From positions 1-7,307 of the forward strand of contig CAILON010000469.1 of the NCBI GenBank assembly GCA_903835865.1: a stretch of DNA of 7,307 nucleotides. The letters run 5' to 3'. Shown in pieces: positions 5,558-7,307 of this stretch. The notes beneath the pieces were generated by a model. That model had not been told where the DNA came from and made no database searches. It saw nothing but the letters and a program-made list of their open reading frames with translations. Each line of letters begins with the position of its first letter. The first letter of the stretch is position 1. Source of the stretch: an uncultured beta proteobacterium. GTDB lineage: Bacteria > Pseudomonadota > Gammaproteobacteria > Burkholderiales > Burkholderiaceae. Position numbers and translations under genes: made by a program.

Positions 5558-7307
5558 GGCCGACGGTTCGATTAAAGACGGGTTTGCCTGGCTTTGAATC
5601 TGTCTGATCAGCAACAAAGTAACCATGTCGCTCAAACTGAAAGCGATCATCGGCTTTAGCATCTTTCATGCAGGGTTCAAGGTAGGCCGAGATGATTTGC
5701 TTAGAGTTTGTGTTGATTGCTTCCAAGAAATTCTTATCACCGCTATCTGGGTGTGGATCGGTGAAGAGGTGATCGTACAGGCGCACTTCCGCAGGAATGG
5801 CCTCAGCAGCACTAATCCAGTGAATATTACCTTTGACCTTGTAGTTGTTTGAGCCTGGTGTGCCACTCTTACTGTCGGGGAAATGGGTGACATTGACTTG
5901 AGTGACATTGCCATTCACATCAGTTTCAAAACCAGTGCACTCTACGACAAAGCCATGACGTAAGCGCACTCGGCTACCTGGTTGATCGCCGATTGGTGGG
6001 TATAGACGGAAGAAGCCTTTGATAGGCTCTTGCATAAAGTCATCTGCCTCAATCCAGAGCTCTTTAGTGAAATTAAACTCCCGATTACCCCACTCTGGAT
6101 GCTGCGGATGGCGCGGTGCGGAGCAAGGTTCGCTTGCTGTGGCAGCAAAATTCTCAACCACAAGCTTGAGTGGTTTGAGAACTGCAGTAGCACGAGGTGC
6201 TCTCACTTCTAAATCATCGCGCAAAGCTTGATCTAGGGTGCTCATATCAATCCAGCTATCCGCTTTTGAAACACCAATGCGTTCGCAAAATAAGCGAATA
6301 CTTTCAGGGGTGTAGCCGCGACGACGAATGCCGACGATCGTGGGCATACGCGGATCATCCCAGCCTTCAACATGTTTTTCTTCAACCAACTGCAAGAGCT
6401 TGCGCTTGCTGGTAATGGTGTAGGTTAGATTAAGACGTGCGAATTCATATTGGTGAGGGACTGGATCTTTAAAGACGCCCAGTTCTTTTAGGGAATTTAC
6501 AATCCAGTCGTAGAGTGGACGATTATTTTCAAACTCAAGCGTACAAATCGAGTGAGAGACATTTTCTAGTGCATCTGAAATACAGTGGGTGAAATCATAT
6601 AAAGGGTAGATGCACCACTTATTACCAGTCCGGTGGTGGTCGGTATGGCGAATGCGATAGACCACAGGATCACGCATCACGATATTCGGGTGCGCCATAT
6701 CAATCTTTAGGCGCAGTACGTGTTCACCATCTTTAAATTTGCTATCACGCATATCGCGAAAGAGTTGAAGATTTTCTGCGGGGCTGCGATCACGATAGGG
6801 GCTGTTCTTACCTGCCTGCCCAAAGTTACCGCGATTGGTGTGAATATCATCCGCGCTTTGACTATCCACATAGGCCTTACCGTTTTCAATCAGAATTTCG
6901 GCAAAAGCGTAGAGTTGATCAAAGTAATCACTCGCATGATAGAGGTGAGTGCCCCAGTCAAAACCAAGCCACTTCACAGCATCCAAAATACTATCGGCGT
7001 ATTCAACATCTTCTTTTACTGGATTGGTGTCGTCTAAGCGCAAATTGCAGCGAGCACCGCCAGCTTCTTGGTTGTAGTCAGCCGCCAAACCAAAGTTGAG
7101 GCAAATACTCTTGGCATGACCGATGTGTAGATAGCCATTAGGCTCCGGTGGAAAGCGCGTAATGATGGATGGAATAGCTTGGCCAGCCAAATTCGTGCGT
7201 TGATTAAATGCGCCACTGGCTAAGTCATGATCAATGATCTGACGTAAGAAATTTGAAGGCTCGGTGATAGGAGCTACTGCTTTGGATGGTTTGCTATCTT
7301 GGGACAT
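5538..7307 (-). CDS. glnS: Glutaminyl-tRNA synthetase
   Basis: A class-I aminoacyl-tRNA synthetase that charges tRNA-Gln with glutamine in the cytoplasm. The 589-residue frame is complete, starting with ATG on the last three bases of the window. It is somewhat longer than the 554 residues of the E. coli enzyme, partly through an N-terminal extension of about 20 residues. The active-site motifs are PPEPNGYLHIGHAKS (53-67, HIGH at 61-64) and TSKRK (299-303), a KMSKS variant. GlnRS-specific stretches include LDDTNPVKEDVEY (91-103) and YPLYDFTHCISDALENVSHS (234-253), which distinguish it from GluRS. The C-terminal two-barrel anticodon-binding region runs from about 370 to the end (VGLKDSWK). The upstream region, with promoter and ribosome binding site, is outside the window. 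The last 20 bp overlap the convergent SDR gene. Confidence 0.97.
   Translation of the reverse strand: MSQDSKPSKAVAPITEPSNFLRQIIDHDLASGAFNQRTNLAGQAIPSIITRFPPEPNGYLHIGHAKSICLNFGLAADYNQEAGGARCNLRLDDTNPVKEDVEYADSILDAVKWLGFDWGTHLYHASDYFDQLYAFAEILIENGKAYVDSQSADDIHTNRGNFGQAGKNSPYRDRSPAENLQLFRDMRDSKFKDGEHVLRLKIDMAHPNIVMRDPVVYRIRHTDHHRTGNKWCIYPLYDFTHCISDALENVSHSICTLEFENNRPLYDWIVNSLKELGVFKDPVPHQYEFARLNLTYTITSKRKLLQLVEEKHVEGWDDPRMPTIVGIRRRGYTPESIRLFCERIGVSKADSWIDMSTLDQALRDDLEVRAPRATAVLKPLKLVVENFAATASEPCSAPRHPQHPEWGNREFNFTKELWIEADDFMQEPIKGFFRLYPPIGDQPGSRVRLRHGFVVECTGFETDVNGNVTQVNVTHFPDSKSGTPGSNNYKVKGNIHWISAAEAIPAEVRLYDHLFTDPHPDSGDKNFLEAINTNSKQIISAYLEPCMKDAKADDRFQFERHGYFVADQTDSKPGKPVFNRTVGLKDSWK

Noticed and set aside
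6720..7037. 105-codon plus-strand frame antisense to glnS with a hydrophobic, membrane-like composition
   Set aside because: The hydrophobicity can arise from reading the complement of glnS codons. There is no ribosome binding site or other support for expression.
1..7307. Mobile element, CRISPR array, phage or defence island
   Set aside because: I found no transposase or integrase, direct-repeat array, tRNA-associated insertion, or stretch of clearly different base composition. Genes are packed as in a core chromosomal region.

Overview
The window looks like an ordinary core chromosomal segment from a betaproteobacterium of the Burkholderiales, most like Polynucleobacter. That assignment is inferred from protein character, the moderate GC content by eye, and gene order (rpmB next to radC, fkpB-ispH in tandem, an ArgD-like aminotransferase and a ferredoxin-type reductase nearby, then glnS). 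I could not search a database. I see no insertion sequence, prophage, CRISPR array, tRNA or rRNA. The window does not appear to hold an undescribed system. The points worth a second look concern gene starts, overlaps and small regulatory sites.

Layout. Bases 1-53 (minus) hold the first 17 codons of rpmB (ribosomal protein L28). They are preceded by a 147-bp intergenic stretch with an extended -10 promoter and a small inverted repeat. radC (minus, conserved part about 201-890) follows and is divergent from fkpB (plus, 924-1370), which runs into ispH (plus, 1374-2324) after 3 bp. ispH converges on an ArgD-like class-III aminotransferase (minus, 2344-3537), with a bulged hairpin near the junction that may be a terminator. 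Upstream of the aminotransferase on the same strand is a [2Fe-2S]/FAD/NAD(P)H reductase (minus, 3593-4633). It is divergent from an atypical SDR-fold protein (plus, 4661-5557). The last 20 bp of the SDR gene overlap the 3' end of glnS (minus, 5538-7307), which is complete and begins at the window edge.

How the genes relate. fkpB-ispH is a widely conserved pair; IspH makes the final isoprenoid precursors in the MEP pathway. rpmB and glnS serve translation. The reductase and the aminotransferase are probably co-transcribed and may share a metabolic task, but nothing in the sequence identifies it. The oddest spot is the radC/fkpB divergent junction. radC has no ATG, GTG, TTG or CTG codon between its conserved N-terminus and a TTG deep inside fkpB on the opposite strand. 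fkpB itself has no visible ribosome binding site but has a TACAAT box placed as for a leaderless mRNA.
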